This document shows positions 27,816 to 37,900 of a stretch of DNA of 64,000 nucleotides, piece by piece; positions within the stretch are counted from its first letter, which is position 1, and the number at the start of each line of letters is the position of its first letter. The translations under genes and the position numbers were made by a program. Under the pieces are notes generated by a model. The model was not told the DNA's origin. It searched no databases and saw only the letters and a list, made by a program, of their open reading frames with translations. The DNA is from Chrysophaeum taylorii (Eukaryota > Sar > Pelagophyceae > Pelagomonadales > Pelagomonadaceae). Where the stretch lies: the NCBI GenBank assembly GCA_029834535.1, contig JAQMWT010000324.1, positions 1 to 64,000 on the forward strand. The letters are read 5' to 3'.

Positions 27816-28442
27816 ATGTCGTCCAGGTCGTCGTCCAAGCAACGCGCGCGGCGCAAGGCTCGACCCGAAGTGTCGGCGACCGAACGCGAGGTGCGCGCGT
27901 TGATCGACCGGGTGCAAGCAACGCCACCCCCGCCGCCCAGTTCGAAGGAAGAAGAAGAAGGAGAAGACTTGGATGCGCGGGAGCAGCGATTGGACGAGGA
28001 GCGGGTGGCGCTCGAGCAGCAGATGGAGGTGATCAAGAGGCAGCGCGCGGCGTTGCATCTGCAGCGGCGCGAGCGCGAGTTGCGGGAGCGAGTGGCGGCG
28101 GGCGCGCGGGCCGAGGCGGCGCGGCGAGAGACGGAGGCGGAGAAACGGATCGCGGACTTGCGACTCGAGCTCGACCGCAGACAAAACTGCTGCGAGTCAC
28201 ACCGCGCCGACCTCAAGGCCAAGATGGAGCACTTGTGTCGCGAGTACGAGGAGACTGGGCGACAGGCCGACCAGCTCCGCGTCGATTTTGAGAGCGCGTG
28301 CTCCGCAATCGGGGCCGAGGTGGCCCAGGCTGCTGCCCTGCGCAAAAAGCAGGCCGAGCACGCGATTCGTGCTCAGCTCGAGCAGGAGGCGAGGGCCCTC
28401 GGTTTTAAAATTTCCCCGAGGCCCGAGCGACAGAAGTTGTAA
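27816..28442 (+). CDS. Coiled-coil protein of unknown function
   Basis: A 208-aa protein starting at ATG 27816 in a clean context. After a basic Ser-rich start and a Pro/Glu linker, residues about 48-195 are charged heptad-like sequence (REQRLDEERVALEQQMEVIK, ERELRERV, RIADLRLELDRR) consistent with a long coiled coil. The tail is basic. No catalytic motif is present. It could be a cytoskeletal or centrosomal component, but this is not supported further. It ends 17 bp from the convergent gene's stop at 28460. Confidence 0.7.
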   Translation: MSSRSSSKQRARRKARPEVSATEREVRALIDRVQATPPPPPSSKEEEEGEDLDAREQRLDEERVALEQQMEVIKRQRAALHLQRRERELRERVAAGARAEAARRETEAEKRIADLRLELDRRQNCCESHRADLKAKMEHLCREYEETGRQADQLRVDFESACSAIGAEVAQAAALRKKQAEHAIRAQLEQEARALGFKISPRPERQKL

Positions 28443-28459
28443 ACTCCTATTTACCTAAA

Positions 28460-29773
28460 CTATGCGAGGACGCACTCCTGGCGGAGGTTTTGGGCGGTGA
28501 TGGTGAGGGGTTTGGGGCGCGGCGAGGGGTCTCGTTCGATGAAAAAGGACTCGGGCTCGACAAACTGTGACCATCCCGAGTTTGATTCGGCGGTCGCGTC
28601 GGGTTTGTGGTCGGGCTGAGGAGCGTAGCCCGAGGAGGACGGGTCGGGTTGTTTATTCTCGGCGGCTGTGGTCGAGGGAGAGGTGGGGGACTCCTCGTCG
28701 GCGGCGAGCTTTTTCTCCCCGAGAGTGGTCGAAGAGGCGCGGCTCTTGCGACTGTTCGACGAGGAGTTCGAGGATGGTCTGAGTCTGTTGAAGCGCTCTT
28801 CGGGGACGAGCGACTTGAAGAAGGCCGAAATTCGTCGCGCGATTCGGTTGGGTACCATCGAAAAGACGATCACCCAGACGCCGATGTGGTACCAAAAGAC
28901 CCAGAGGATACGGAGGGGATAGGAAGCGGGCGCGCACGCGGGTTGTTCGCAGAGGAATTTTCCCGACGTCGAATTCCGAACGGCGGCGAGGACGCCGAAC
29001 GAAAAAACCAAACCCATGCACGCGCAGAGGGCGATGATGTGGGTGGTGAGGGTCTCGACCAGGCGCTTGTCGGCGGCGAGTTTTTCCGTTGGGAAGCGGG
29101 CGAAACGGTCGGCGATCGCGTTCTTCGCCGACAGCGCGTATCCGAATACGGCGAGGAAGAACAAAAGATCAATCAGCGCCGTTCCGACGTTGCGGATCGT
29201 GTTGGCCGCCGACAGCAGACAGGCTGGGCGGTCGCTTGGGGGGACGCTGAGGAGTTCCCACAGTGCGATCCCGCCCGAGAAAACGGTCGCGAAAGTCCCT
29301 CTGAAGAGAACGCGCATCGAATTCGGGATTCGCGGCGAAGGGCGGTCGATCAACTGTCCCAGGGCGTGCGTGTAGGAGTCGCCCACCTCGAACAACGCGA
29401 GTTCGGTGAGGACGCGGATCGAGACTTGCAAGCTCAGTCTAGGGCCGACGGAGAGAATGCGGTTGCCCCCCTGGATGTCAAGGGATGCCCCCCCGAGCGC
29501 GACAAAGCCAACCATCACCACGAACACGAGGCGTTGGTAGGGCTTGCCGTCGCGGCCGCACGCGTTTTTCCGCACGACAGCGTCGATGATAAACGCAGCG
29601 GCGACCATGATGTTGCATTCCGACGCAAATATGATGACGAGGTGCCAGGGCGAGACGAGGTCCCCCCAGGTCCGCGTGCACCGTTGGCCAGCCTTGAACC
29701 AGGGGCACGGCCTGTGGTGGATTGTCCATTCTTCCATGCACGGCCGTTGCTTCCACTCCTCCTCCGACGACAT
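28460..29773 (-). CDS. Multi-pass membrane protein, 7-8 helices (unknown family)
   Basis: A 437-aa protein with ATG at 29773 (MSSEEEWKQRPCMEEW); the longer frame starts at GTG and is rejected. Hydrophobic helices are visible at LVIIFASECNIMVAAAFIID, LVFVVMVGFVALGGA, a further set around VFSGGIALWELL, TALIDLLFFLAVFGYAL, IIALCACMGLVFSFGVL and LWVFWYHIGVWVIVFSM. The loop after the penultimate helix has two Cys (KFLCEQPACAP). The C-terminal 120 residues are hydrophilic, Ser/Pro-rich and probably cytosolic. The topology is receptor- or channel-like, but no family was recognised. It diverges from the sulfotransferase gene. Confidence 0.75.
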   Translation of the reverse strand: MSSEEEWKQRPCMEEWTIHHRPCPWFKAGQRCTRTWGDLVSPWHLVIIFASECNIMVAAAFIIDAVVRKNACGRDGKPYQRLVFVVMVGFVALGGASLDIQGGNRILSVGPRLSLQVSIRVLTELALFEVGDSYTHALGQLIDRPSPRIPNSMRVLFRGTFATVFSGGIALWELLSVPPSDRPACLLSAANTIRNVGTALIDLLFFLAVFGYALSAKNAIADRFARFPTEKLAADKRLVETLTTHIIALCACMGLVFSFGVLAAVRNSTSGKFLCEQPACAPASYPLRILWVFWYHIGVWVIVFSMVPNRIARRISAFFKSLVPEERFNRLRPSSNSSSNSRKSRASSTTLGEKKLAADEESPTSPSTTAAENKQPDPSSSGYAPQPDHKPDATAESNSGWSQFVEPESFFIERDPSPRPKPLTITAQNLRQECVLA

Positions 29774-29896
29774 ATTGTTGTTATCCGTATCCACCCATTA
29801 TAAATACAATTGCTGCTAGGAATGAATTTTTTCACCTGACGTGGAACCTCAGGGAATTTCGATCCTTCGGCGCATCACCTGTGGGGAGGGAGGTCT

Positions 29897-29925
29897 CTCC
29901 CTCCCTCCCTCCCTCCCTCCTCTCT
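29897..29925 (+). repeat. CTCC microsatellite in sulfotransferase leader
   Basis: About seven CTCC units 30-60 bp upstream of the sulfotransferase start codon, probably in its 5' untranslated region. Confidence 0.85.
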
Positions 29926-29955
29926 GGTCCGTTGGACGCGCCGTTGGACAGGCTG

Positions 29956-30987
29956 ATGTGGCTCCGCGACGCCATTTTCGGCGTCGACAAGAAGGCGGCG
30001 CCGCCGCCAGGAGGCTTGCTGACGATGCACCCCGAGTACGGCTACGCGTATCGCCTCGTCCACGGCATCGTGTACCCGCCGTTCGCCGAGGAGGCGGCGA
30101 TCGACGAGTTGCGGTCGCGCGACTGGAGCAGGCAGGGAGATGTCCTCGTCGCAACCTACCCGAAATGTGGAACCACATGGATGCAGCAGATCGTGCTCCT
30201 TCTCCTGGCGAATGGCGACGCCTCAAAAGTCCTAGATCCGATGGAGCAGGCGCCCTGGGTAGACCGCGAGGCGTCGCTTCGTCGTCGCAAAGGCGCGTCG
30301 ATCGATCCGGTCGTCGATGCCGAAGCCTCGCCAGATTTTTCGAATCGACGATGCTTCAAGACGCACGCTCCCTACCACTTGCTACCCTGCGCCGACGGCT
30401 TCTCCCGGGGCAAGATCATCGTAGTCGTGCGAAATCCGAAGGATGCGGCCGCATCCATGTACTCTCACTATCTCGGCCTTCCCCAGTTCCGCTACTCTGG
30501 GCCCTGGGACCATTTTTTCGACCTCTTCGTCAACGGCAACGTCGGCCACGGCGACTACTTCGATCACATCCTCGGCTGGCGCCGCGAGGCGTGCGCCCCG
30601 AACATTCTCTGGCTCTCGTTCGAGCAGACCGCGTCCGACGTCCGCGGTACCGCCGTCCAGGTTGCCGGTTTCCTTGGGATTGACCTCGACGACGCCGCCC
30701 TCGACAACGTCGTCCAGGCGGCCTCCTTCGATTCGATGAAGAAGGCGCACCAACTTCGCGTCCAGACGGGTGCCCAGCGGATGGGCTCCAAGTCCCATTT
30801 CCGCTCGGGAACCTCGGGGGGGTGGCGTTCTCGATTTACGGTCGCCCAGTCCGACCAGCTCGACGACATATTTCAAGCCAAAATGGAGAACTCCGACATC
30901 ATCACCGACTATGGCAAAGGGCTCCGTTTTCGAGGGACCGCCCGCATCCCTCCAGACGGCGATGACAATCAAAAGCCCGGCGCATGA
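29956..30987 (+). CDS. PAPS-dependent sulfotransferase (Sulfotransfer_1)
   Basis: A 343-aa enzyme that transfers sulfate from PAPS to an acceptor hydroxyl or amine. The start at ATG 29956 (MWLRDAIFGVDKK) is preferred because upstream sequence in frame is low complexity without ATG. The 5'-phosphosulfate loop YPKCGTTWMQQI, the catalytic His region CFKTHAPYHLLP, the 3'-phosphate motif IVVVRNPKDAAASMYSHY and the C-terminal PAPS motif FRSGTSGGWRSRFT (usually RKG..GDWK) are all present, in the order of cytosolic sulfotransferases. No signal peptide or membrane anchor is seen, so a soluble cytosolic enzyme is expected. The acceptor is unknown. Confidence 0.93.
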   Translation: MWLRDAIFGVDKKAAPPPGGLLTMHPEYGYAYRLVHGIVYPPFAEEAAIDELRSRDWSRQGDVLVATYPKCGTTWMQQIVLLLLANGDASKVLDPMEQAPWVDREASLRRRKGASIDPVVDAEASPDFSNRRCFKTHAPYHLLPCADGFSRGKIIVVVRNPKDAAASMYSHYLGLPQFRYSGPWDHFFDLFVNGNVGHGDYFDHILGWRREACAPNILWLSFEQTASDVRGTAVQVAGFLGIDLDDAALDNVVQAASFDSMKKAHQLRVQTGAQRMGSKSHFRSGTSGGWRSRFTVAQSDQLDDIFQAKMENSDIITDYGKGLRFRGTARIPPDGDDNQKPGA

Positions 30988-31286
30988 CGCTGCGCTTTTG
31001 CGTCGTCGTCGTCGTCGCATGTCTGGCGGCGGCGGCGACCATCGGATCGACCGACGCCTCGGAGGATAAGAAGAAGAAGAAGAAGAAGAAGGATAATTGT
31101 TTTTTATTTCTGTGCCGCGAGGAGGGCGAAGCGGCGTCTGCGGATCCATCCAGAGGAAATAAAGGTCGTCTCGCTCGTCGCCATCAACGGGCTGCTCGGT
31201 CGACTGAGACGCAAGATGTGCGTCTTCTATTAGGACGTCGCCGCGGCGACTGCAACAAGGGGACGCACTGCGGCAGTTGGTCTTGA
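30984..31286 (+). CDS. Small putative secreted protein or first exon
   Basis: The ATG overlaps the sulfotransferase stop (ATGA) in a different frame. The 100-aa product begins MTLRFCVVVVVACLAAAATI, a good signal peptide, then a run of lysines encoded by AAG repeats and a low-complexity tail with a few Cys. It could be a short secreted peptide, the first exon of a longer gene, or a chance frame over the sulfotransferase 3' UTR. No family match is evident. Confidence 0.35.
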   Translation: MTLRFCVVVVVACLAAAATIGSTDASEDKKKKKKKKDNCFLFLCREEGEAASADPSRGNKGRLARRHQRAARSTETQDVRLLLGRRRGDCNKGTHCGSWS

Positions 31287-31611
31287 AGGCCCTCTCACCT
31301 GGCTTTGCGCCGCGAAACCCCGATTCGACTTCAGCACCACCACCACCGGACGCGAGGAGGAGGCGTGCTTTTTGATATGATGCCTGCGCACTTAAAAATG
31401 CGGGTGTGGTGGTGGAATGGAAGACCGCGCGCGACTTGGGATATTAGAAAGAAAGCAAGAAAGAAAGATATCGAGGACGATGATGATCAGTTCAGATGAT
31501 GATGTCGCGAGACGAGATGAGATGATTGTTTTGTGTGCATCATCAAAGAAAGGTAAGGAAGGAAGAAATGAGAGAAAGGGAAAAAGGTTCGGCGTCGGAT
31601 CGCAAGATAGA

Positions 31612-33687
31612 TCACAAGGGCGAGTCTTCCGGGGATAGCTGCTTCGGGGAGAGGAGGGCGGCGTGGGCCGCCATCCACGGGTGGGTCTCCAAGGCCTCGC
31701 GCGCGGTGATTCTCTCTTTGGGGTCGGCTTGGAGCATCTTCGCGTCGATGAGGTCGCGGAGGGGCGGCGATGCCAGAATCCAGTCCGGCTCGTCGAGCTG
31801 AATCTTGCGGTCGAGAATGTTTCCGATGGTCTCGGACTTGGTGTCGCCGCCAAAGGGCTGACGGTTGAAGACGATGAGGAAGCCGATGACGCCGAGCGCC
31901 CAGACGTCCGCGGGAAACGAGGATCCCTTCTTGAGGTAAACTTCGGGCGCCATATATTCGATAGAACCGGCGGCTTTAGTGATGACTTCGTCGGGCTTGA
32001 GGATCTGCGAGATGGAGAAGTCGGCGAGGCGCAGCTTGGTGAGGTCGTCCTCGTCCTCCATCAGGATGTTGTCCGGCTTGAGGTCGCGGTGCGCGACGCC
32101 GAGATGGTGAAGGTAGGCGACCGCGCCGAGGATGACGGGAAAACAAATTTTGGCTTCGGCTTCGGTCGTGGGGTTGTCGGCGTGGAGACGCTCGGTCATG
32201 TACTTGGCGAGGTCGGTCTTCATGAGAGGCATGACCAGGTGCAGGTGCTTGCGGTCCTCGAACACGGCCAACAGCGGAAGGACGTTCCCGTGGCGCGCGA
32301 GGCGCATCACGGCAATTTCGCGACGGAACATCTCGCGCTCGTGCTTTGCGAGATCCTCGCCCTCCCGTTGCTGGCGTTTCTCGATGGATTTGATGGCGAC
32401 GCGCGACTTTGTCGCCTTGTCGGTCGCGACTCTGGCTATCGCGAACCGCCCCGACCCCAGCTCCTCCCCGAGATCGTAGTGCCGCCCGATGTCGAACGTG
32501 CCTTGTTTCTGCGAATTTTCCAGCGTGTCGCAGATCACGTCCATCCACGCGTCTCTGTCGGATTCAGAGGACGAGTAGAGCGAGTGCTGGCGCTGGCCGA
32601 GTCGTTCGCTATCCAAATGAACGATTCGGAATCCAAATTTGCCGTGAGGCGCGATCGACTCGGGCAGCTTCTCGACCTGACACCCCCCCAAAAAGATCAA
32701 TCCTCGCGGCTTGGAGTCCCCCTTGTGCGCAAAGTAGTACAAGCAGTTTCCCACCAACACGAAGTACCTCGTCGTGAGGTGCGAGGTCTTGTACCCGAGC
32801 TTGGAGAGGTGGCCTCGGCGCCTCGGCTCCTGCTCCGGTTCCTCGGGGAGCAGCAAATTCGGGGACTTGCTCCTCTTCATCGGCAGCATGTCGAGGTCCG
32901 AGCTCTCCTCGGACGTCTGCCGGCGGTTCCCGAGGGCGGGCTTGCGCGGACGCGCCGCGGCCCGAATCGCGCTCTCCAACACCTCCTCGACGAACTCGAG
33001 CGCCTGCGGAGCCGTCGTCTCGATCCAGGTCGAGAACTGCTCGTAAGACAGGCGCCCGTCCCTGTTGAGGTCGCACTTCTCGAACGCCTCCTCCACCAAG
33101 TCGTCGTTCGTGTTTTGGAATAGCCTATGCGTCGCGACGCCGATCGCGGGTCCCTCGCTCGACGCGGGTCCCTCGCTCGCCGCGGCGATCCGCGCCTCGC
33201 CCTCCTCCTCCTCGACCCTTACTCCGCCGCCAAACCGGTGGTCCCTCACCCCAAAGCTCGCCGACACGCGCTGCTGGGGCTTGTGGAGTCGGTCGCGCGG
33301 CACCATATTGATCATCTTCTGAAGTTCGCTCTTCGATACGTAGCCGTCTCTTTTTAAGTCGTAAATTTGAAATAAAAACTTTACTTTCTCCTCGCGAGTC
33401 CCGCGCGCAGACCGCGCCAGCCCGCTCACGAACTCCTCAAAGTCCAGGTTACCCGTCTGCTTGGTGTCGAACGCCGTAAACACCTGCTCGCCGTGCAACC
33501 CAGGAAACCCGCACACGTACTCCCCAAAGTGCTCGGGATCCACCGTCTTGTTCGGTGAACGCCGCGCGAGGTCCTGGAAGATCTGGTGCAGCAGCGCCAT
33601 CTCCGACGCGGAAAACCGGTCGCGGTACCGCGCAGGAATCCGCGACACCTCCCGGCTATTCAGGCTCGAGCTCTGGTGGTTCCCCAT
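31612..33687 (-). CDS. EF-hand / PH / Ser-Thr kinase fusion, N-myristoylated
   Basis: A 691-aa single-exon protein. ATG 33687 gives MGNHQSSSL, an N-myristoylation signal. Residues about 20-240 are a calcineurin-B/NCS-like EF-hand module with loops DTKQTGNLDFEE, DLKRDGYVSKSE and DLNRDGRLSYEQ (the last ends in Gln). Residues about 290-400 form a PH domain (RRGHLSKLGYKTSHLTTRYF ... DRDAWMDVI). Residues about 412-675 are a CAMK-type kinase: GEELGSGRFAIARV, VAIKSIEK, GVAHRDLKPDNILM, LADFSIS and MAPEVY. The DFG glycine is Ser, so the activation segment is atypical, while the metal-binding Asp remains. It probably acts as a Ca2+- and phosphoinositide-recruited membrane kinase; this is inferred from the domains. 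Confidence 0.92.
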   Translation of the reverse strand: MGNHQSSSLNSREVSRIPARYRDRFSASEMALLHQIFQDLARRSPNKTVDPEHFGEYVCGFPGLHGEQVFTAFDTKQTGNLDFEEFVSGLARSARGTREEKVKFLFQIYDLKRDGYVSKSELQKMINMVPRDRLHKPQQRVSASFGVRDHRFGGGVRVEEEEGEARIAAASEGPASSEGPAIGVATHRLFQNTNDDLVEEAFEKCDLNRDGRLSYEQFSTWIETTAPQALEFVEEVLESAIRAAARPRKPALGNRRQTSEESSDLDMLPMKRSKSPNLLLPEEPEQEPRRRGHLSKLGYKTSHLTTRYFVLVGNCLYYFAHKGDSKPRGLIFLGGCQVEKLPESIAPHGKFGFRIVHLDSERLGQRQHSLYSSSESDRDAWMDVICDTLENSQKQGTFDIGRHYDLGEELGSGRFAIARVATDKATKSRVAIKSIEKRQQREGEDLAKHEREMFRREIAVMRLARHGNVLPLLAVFEDRKHLHLVMPLMKTDLAKYMTERLHADNPTTEAEAKICFPVILGAVAYLHHLGVAHRDLKPDNILMEDEDDLTKLRLADFSISQILKPDEVITKAAGSIEYMAPEVYLKKGSSFPADVWALGVIGFLIVFNRQPFGGDTKSETIGNILDRKIQLDEPDWILASPPLRDLIDAKMLQADPKERITAREALETHPWMAAHAALLSPKQLSPEDSPL

Positions 33688-33879
33688 CACTCAACACCTC
33701 GCGGCGACCCCACCCACCCACGTGGATCTTCAACAAAACATCGACATGGAAATCAATTTCTTGCTTACATTGCATTGTAATTGCCCCCAGTTGTAATTTA
33801 ATTGCCCCCACATCTCATCTCATATCATCTCATCTCATCTGCGGATTTAATATCTCACTAAATAATCTTGACACTACAT

Positions 33880-34904
33880 CCTAACTACTAATCGACAGAT
33901 GTTTGTCTGTTTGTTTGTTTGTTTGTCTGTCTGTCTGTCCCTCGATTTAGGGTAAGGATCAGGTAGGCGCGAGAGTAAGGATCAGGTAGGCGCGAGAGCC
34001 AGACAGTGATCCTCCAAGCCGTCTATGGCGACCTCGCAGACTATTTCCACGAGCCGCGGCGGCTCTTTCAGCCAGCGCGCCATTCTCACGCCCCGTCGAA
34101 ACGATGTTGTCGATGCTGACAACGCGCGCATGACCGCGGCCTTTTTTTCCCGGAGACGAAGCGTCGGAGTTCTTTTCGGCCGACTAGGTTGGGTCGGAAG
34201 ACGACGCCTCGCTCTTTACAGTCGAGTTTTCAACTCCCTGACAGCCAACGGCATGCTGACTTTGATCGCGAGCTTAATGTCTTCGCAACCTCGACCCGTC
34301 GCACGGCCACTGCAACGGTACTAGATAAATGATCGATCGTGTCGTGTCACCGAGGCTCCTCCAACCTGTATCCCTTAAGGCCCGCCGACGCCAAACGATC
34401 ACCAAGAGCCAGGGCCAGACGCCCCGCGAGGTCGGCGTCCTCTCGCCCAAGCCCGTCTTCTGTCACGTCCAGCTCTACGTGGCTCTCTGTCGATCGGCAA
34501 CCCCGAGGATATCCTCTTCTGGGTCGACGACTCCACCCTACCCCACACGTGCTGCGCAATACCGATAAGCGCCCTTTCCGGCGTCTACACGCGCACTGTA
34601 GGTGAACTTACTGGGACCACGTGAACTTACTGGAACCAGGTGAACTTACGGAGGTTAGAGATTGGGATTAGGTGAACTTAGTGACCAGGTGAACTTACTG
34701 AGACCAAGTGCAAACTTACTGAGGCTTTTAGAATAAACTCAAAGCTTAGCGGCGTGTGCGGGTCAAAGCAGCTTATTGGCGGGGGTGACGGCGACGAGCT
34801 CGAAGGAAAGTGGATGTGAGCACGAGTGGGTTTACGCTGAATTTACTGGGGTTAGAGATTGGGACTAGGTGAACTTACTGGCGAACTTACTGGCCTGCAC
34901 TTGT
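33880..34904 (+). repeat. ~1 kb dispersed repeat, copy 1
   Basis: It begins CTAACTACTAATCGACAGATG followed by a (TTTG/TCTG)n tract, duplicated GTAAGGATCAGGTAGGCGCG, a ~400 bp conserved body (CACGCCCCGTCGAAACGATG and others) and a minisatellite of GTGAACTTACTGGGACCAG units. It ends CTGGCCTGCACTTGT. The whole is the reverse complement of 60364-61356 and 61357-62351. A frame of 99 aa (34025-34324) is partly shared by the copies but has no known domain. No transposase or RT is seen; likely non-autonomous or satellite-like. Confidence 0.85.
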
Positions 34905-37900
34905 GCTCTAATAATAAATGGCGGGCGGCGGCCCGTAGTGTAAGACGACGCTTTTCGTCGAGGTGGGTTTTTTGGAGTCGCTCTTTCGGGACGATTGGCC
35001 CTGGCAGGTGCCGCCGAAGCTGTCGTCGGGTTCGACGAATGGATGAGGTGGACAACTTGGCGCCGGGGACCGACGACTACTTCAAGGCCGTCGAGGAGCT
35101 GAAAAACGGATGCGCTGCTACCGTTCACGCGCTTGAGCTGGCGCCGCGCGTCAGCAGAAAGAGCTGCTGTAAGAAGGAGTGCATCTCTTCGCTATTCCGC
35201 GCGTCGAATTAAGACGACGTCGTCGCGTATCAAGGAAGCAGCTCGCACCTCGTCGCGTATCAAGGAAGCACCTCGCAGCTCGTCGCGTATCATGGAAGCA
35301 GCTCGCAGCTGGTCGCGTATCAAGGAAGCAGCTCGCACCTCGTCGCGTATCAAGGAAGCAGCTCGCAGCTCGTCGCGTATCAAGGAAGCGCTGTACTTCC
35401 TGGGCGCACGCGCCGCGGGTAAGCCACAATCGGGACGGTGGCGCGTCGAGAGCACGCACAGGGACTCTCGAAGAAAGATGCCGAATCGCAATTCGAGAAA
35501 CTTCCGGTCGAGTATCCGGTTGCTGTGCTCGCCGCCAAAGCTGCTTACCACATCATGCGCAGTGTGTCTCTGGTTGATGCTTTTTCCACGATGTTTTTAC
35601 CTCTTCGACCTCGGCGATTTTTGAGTTGGCGCGTTTTGACACGCGTATTTTTGCGTTCGGGGGGACGGGTCGACGGCGGCGTTTAGGATAACGCGATGAC
35701 ATCGTATGCTGTGGTGAGGGCCAAAGCAGCCACAGCAGGAAGATGCGCTGCGCTTCAATCAGGTAGCGCTAGAGCTCAGTTGTTTCGAGGAGCGGCGAAA
35801 GCCCGGCCGCGTTGCTTGTTTCAGAGATACGCGGTCTCGTGGATCTTGGCGGGGATGCGGGCGTCTCGATTATTTTCCTTTTGGGCGGCGAAGCGGAACC
35901 AGCTCGTGCCCGCTTCCAGCTGTCGCTGCTGAACCGGTCCGCTCGAAAGGCAGTTTGATCGTCGATGGCATCGTCGTAGATCGACTCAACCTAGGGCCCT
36001 GGTGTCGGTGGCAACGCGGGAAGGATGGAACACGAGGAAACCGGAGTCGGGGCGAAGTTGAGGTCTTCGCCGTAGGCGACTGCGACGGTGAGTGTGTTCT
36101 TCAAGGTAAGCAGAAGACCAAGTTATTCTCGTTGGGCACACGCGGATTTTCTCGACGAGTTGGTTGACCCAGTCCCGCGAAGAAATCAAAGGGCAGCGAC
36201 GCGGCGCCGCAATTCGCTGGCGGTTGTCCGTTCCGGATGTGACGGCGGCGCGACTGTCTGCGGAGGGGCGTGTTCAGATGTCTGCGGAGGTCGCCGGGGG
36301 TGCGAAGCCGGCTCCGAGTTTGACACAGAGTGCGCAACCCGGAAATTGGGTTCTCGCCTTGGCCCGCGATTCGCCGCGGAGAGAATCGGAGTCTATCGAA
36401 AGCGCTGACGATCAAGTAGCACACTGTTGACTCCCTGCTGTGCAGAAGATGATTTATGAAGGATATGTCCTGCACCGACTCGGTCTTGACAAGCAGAAGG
36501 TCTCGCTCATTATTGAGACCGCGGCGTCGTCGACGGCGGTCGGGATGCTGCCCTCGTTGAAGCTGCGCGCGTCGTCTTCTGGCAGCAAAGGCAACTTGAC
36601 CGTCGTGACGGAAGCAGGCTGCTCCAAGGCAGGCGCCGGCTGCGCCGCGGGAGCCGTGTCCGAAGACGGAGCCGGGTCAGCCTCGCCCGCAGAAGCCCGT
36701 ATCAGCCTCGCGCGCGGCTGCGCCGTGGGTCATCTGGCCGCAGTCGTTTGGCCACGACCTCCCTCGCTCGACAGCCGGAGGGCACGACAGCCGGAGCCCA
36801 ACCCGCGTGGAGCTTCGTCGTCGATCTGTCGCGAATTTGATCAATGCGACCCGGCAGAAGCCGGGTTGGCTGGCAAGCGGGGCTTGGCTGTCGGCAGGCT
36901 TGCCAGGATTCCCACTCCCCAAAAATGTTCCGTGCTCTCGGCGCGGGTTTGCTGATCGCTGCCCTCCCGGATAAAACAAACCTTTTTGACTTTTCTCCCC
37001 ACCATCCAGTCATCTTTCTTCATTAGATGAGCTGCTGCGTTGACTTCCCTATCTAGGCTAGATTTCGTCACCGACCAACGTTCGAGGCACAAAGCTGAAT
37101 GCTGTCGGCTCGTGGCGGGCGCTGTCTCTCGCATCCTTCGGCGCGGGAGCCGGGAGCGGCACGTAATCGAGCGAGCCGCCACATTGCAGCATCCCCCCGA
37201 CAAGCTCGGCGGCGAGCAATTTTTGCTTCGCTCGGGGCCTTTTCAAGACAAACGGCAGCTCGACTTCGCCCGTCGCCGGCACCGACATGATCGCAAGTCT
37301 CCGTCGCTGCCAGGACCCCCGCGAGGTCCACCGAGGGCTTGGCAACCCGCCGCACGGACTCTGGCCGTTCGCCACAGCTCTGCGATTCTGGATTCCTGGA
37401 GTTGCGAGTGTGGAGAAATTTTAAAAGAGCCGCGTTGTTGTAGGCACGATTGTTGCCGAGAATTTTAAGTCGCGCGACCGCTGCCTCAGATCGTGCAAGA
37501 CGGCCTCAATCTATTCCGGAGGGCCCGGGAGCGGCGGCATCACCACCGCTCCCCTTGAACAGCACTTTGCGTACTAAGACATCCTCTGCCATGGCCTCGT
37601 CGTCTCAGTACGCGGCGTGATAGAGCGTGCGAACGCTCTTCACCGACCATGGTCAGCAGCTCTTCAAATGTGTCAATCGCTCGCGATACCGAAGTCATTT
37701 GGACGTCCAGCGCTAGCGGTCTCCTCGCGCGCCTCTCGCTGGCGCACTCTGTCTCGAACCAGCCGCGTCTTGCAAGGCATCTTCTCGCCCGCGCGCCAAT
37801 GATCGCGCTGGTGAGTGGAATTTCGAGCTCGCTTGGCGTCTCGCCGCTTTTCGTCGTCTGCATGCTGGTGGTTGAGATGAAACCTCCGCTGGATCTACGG

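Noticed and set aside
35217-35393. CRISPR-like array
   Set aside because: Units are contiguous without spacers and the genome is eukaryotic.
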